From an uncultured Clostridium sp. (GTDB lineage Bacteria > Bacillota > Clostridia > TANB77 > CAG-508), in NCBI GenBank assembly GCA_947648905.1, contig CANSPP010000002.1, positions 124,001 to 188,000 of the forward strand: a DNA stretch of 64,000 nt, given 5' to 3'. Below, piece by piece: positions 62,909 through 64,000 of the stretch; position 1 is the stretch's first letter; the number at the start of each line of letters is the position of its first letter. The translations under genes and the position numbers were made by a program. The notes under the pieces were generated by a model, which did not search any database, was not told the DNA's origin, and was given only the letters and a program-made list of their open reading frames with translations.

Positions 62909-64000
62909 TTATGCGTTTTCTTTTAATTCTTTATACCCTTGCATTATATTGTCTATTTCCATATTGTTTATTGGCTCTGATACAAATGTATTCAAATTTC
63001 TTCCCATTAGATTATATGCTGTTTTCATATATTCATCACTAACATTATCACTTGTAATTATATTGAATATTGGCACATTATCTTTTAAACTTTCTTTTGA
63101 TTTCCTCATTATTTCCATACTGTCCATATTGTCTAAATTCATTTTTGCAAAAACCATTTCTGGCTTTGATTCTATAATTTTATTATATGTTTCTTTTCCG
63201 TCTGTTGCTGTGTCTACTAATTCAACATAGTCTAAGCCTTTTATTGTATCTGCTATTTTATTTCTTATTTCCTCGTTATTATGAGCAATTAGAATTTTTA
63301 TCTTTTTCATTCTATTCTCCTCTAATTCATACATAAATTCTACTGGATTTTGGTATAGTGCATTTCCTTTTTTCACATCTACACCATGTTCCGTTTTTAT
63401 TATATCTCCATTCGCTATTAGCAAAGTATATTTATCTTCCATGTCCTTTTCTTGTCTAAAGTCTGTTTCTCCTATATTTCCAAAATTTCTAAATACATTT
63501 TTAGTTTTCTCAAATTCTGCATCTGTTATTGCAAATTCGTCTTTATTTTTCTCTGCTGTTTCTCGAAGTGGCATAAATTTAAAGAATTTCCATTTGCTAA
63601 TATTATAATTGTTTAGGAATTCTCCTAGCTGCTCCATCTCATTTATGTTTTTCTTGCTAACTACTGTATTTATATTGACTTTTAAACTTTTTCCTTTAAC
63701 ATAGTCTAATATAGTTTTAACTTCTTCAAAATGATTTTTGCCTCTTCCTAATTCTTCATTAGTATCATCATTTATCGTATCTAATGACAATGTCAAAGAA
63801 TCTAAATAATCTAAAATCTCTCTCATATTTTCATTTTGTGCTAATACCATTCCATTTGTTATTAGCTTGTTTTTTATACCATTTTCTTGTGATATTTTCA
63901 ATAGTTCTTTTAAATTTGGATATAGTAGTGCTTCTCCCCCTGTCCAAGTAATGTTGTTTACCCCATCTTTAATCAAATTATTTAATATCTCTTTATTTTC
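62909..64000 (-). CDS. radical SAM protein, viperin-like, fused to a degenerate receiver domain (N terminus outside window)
   Basis: Open from the right edge; the first CxxxCxxC cluster site is beyond 64000. Residues seen: 'NNITWTGGEALLYPNLKELL' (GGE motif), 'NKLITNGMVL', 'SLDTINDDTNEELGRGKNHFEE', 'LKVNINTVVSK', 'ISKWKFFKFMPLRETAEKNK', 'MEDKYTLLIANGDII'. The order and wording match the viperin group of radical SAM enzymes, which make ddhNTPs from NTPs, but other groups share parts of it. From 'MKKIKILIAHNNEEIRNKIA' on, a receiver-like domain follows with acidic pair and acceptor Asp both changed ('ILIAHN', 'MVFAKMN'). A GAGGAG site before that Met would allow separate translation of the receiver part. 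Confidence 0.75.
   Translation of the reverse strand, partial: ENKEILNNLIKDGVNNITWTGGEALLYPNLKELLKISQENGIKNKLITNGMVLAQNENMREILDYLDSLTLSLDTINDDTNEELGRGKNHFEEVKTILDYVKGKSLKVNINTVVSKKNINEMEQLGEFLNNYNISKWKFFKFMPLRETAEKNKDEFAITDAEFEKTKNVFRNFGNIGETDFRQEKDMEDKYTLLIANGDIIKTEHGVDVKKGNALYQNPVEFMYELEENRMKKIKILIAHNNEEIRNKIADTIKGLDYVELVDTATDGKETYNKIIESKPEMVFAKMNLDNMDSMEIMRKSKESLKDNVPIFNIITSDNVSDEYMKTAYNLMGRNLNTFVSEPINNMEIDNIMQGYKELKENA

Noticed and set aside
1..64000. Classical CRISPR array, complete insertion sequence or rRNA
   Set aside because: None seen on either strand; only an IS30-type fragment and one tRNA were found.

Overview
The window looks like a chromosome segment of a very AT-rich, endospore-lineage Firmicute of the Clostridia type. 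The support is uniformly AT-rich codon use, purine-rich Shine-Dalgarno sites before most starts, a T-box leader on thrS, a SigH-type sigma factor, a Spo0A-like regulator, dipicolinate synthase subunit B, a SpoVB-type flippase and many strong hairpin terminators. Species cannot be named from the sequence.

Layout. 1-3.5 kb is the right part of a filamentous-phage (inovirus) prophage: pIII-like tail, small membrane proteins, Zot/pI ATPase and a gene II/X-type replication initiator, with strong hairpins between the two modules. 3.5-7.3 kb holds accessory genes (DUF2726 nuclease-like, an unknown gene, an AIPR-family abortive-infection gene) around an 820-base non-coding tract with a thrice-repeated motif. 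7.3-12.8 kb is a redox block: two membrane-anchored flavodoxins, a DUF4405 membrane protein, two aldo/keto reductases, an FMN-reductase-like protein and a divergent LysR regulator. 12.8-22.1 kb is an envelope block: hydrolase, acyltransferase, diacylglycerol glycosyltransferase-like protein, FemX-like protein, lipid flippase and a class A PBP.

22.2-34.4 kb is a genomic island, all genes on the minus strand: two giant coiled-coil/Sel1 proteins ending in PPP-family phosphatase domains, an unusual protein kinase with a zinc ribbon, a vWA (MIDAS) protein, a two-domain ATLF-like metalloprotease and two unknown proteins. It is bordered by duplicated pieces of the flanking genes (PBP 5' end and M41-like peptidase 3' end) and an IS30-type remnant. 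It resembles in logic the TerY-P kinase/phosphatase/vWA triad, but with PPP phosphatases, and is the best candidate for an undescribed system.

34.6-51 kb is core: M41-like peptidase, tyrosine recombinase, PepF, SpoVFB, sortase with an LPDTG substrate, YchF, ThrS with T-box, tRNA-Thr, SigH, GH18 protein, AlkD, and a CPx metal ATPase with ArsR/CadC-type regulator. 51-57 kb is an array of three paralogous prepilin-like BspA leucine-rich-repeat proteins. From about 57.07 kb to at least 61.6 kb lies the end of a serine-recombinase element that interrupts the third paralog (recombinase, a second recombinase lacking the catalytic serine, MazF toxin, a GC-rich candidate structured RNA, sigma-like protein). 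A Spo0A-like regulator and a viperin-like radical SAM protein fused to a degenerate receiver close the window.

The most unexpected signal cuts across regions. Seven otherwise well-formed genes are each broken by exactly one extra C, always where the zero frame reads CGG followed by A and the restored frame reads GGA (Gly). CGG is otherwise almost absent in frame from the chromosomal genes. Programmed +1 shifting at CGG, or a systematic sequencing artefact, are the two readings to separate.
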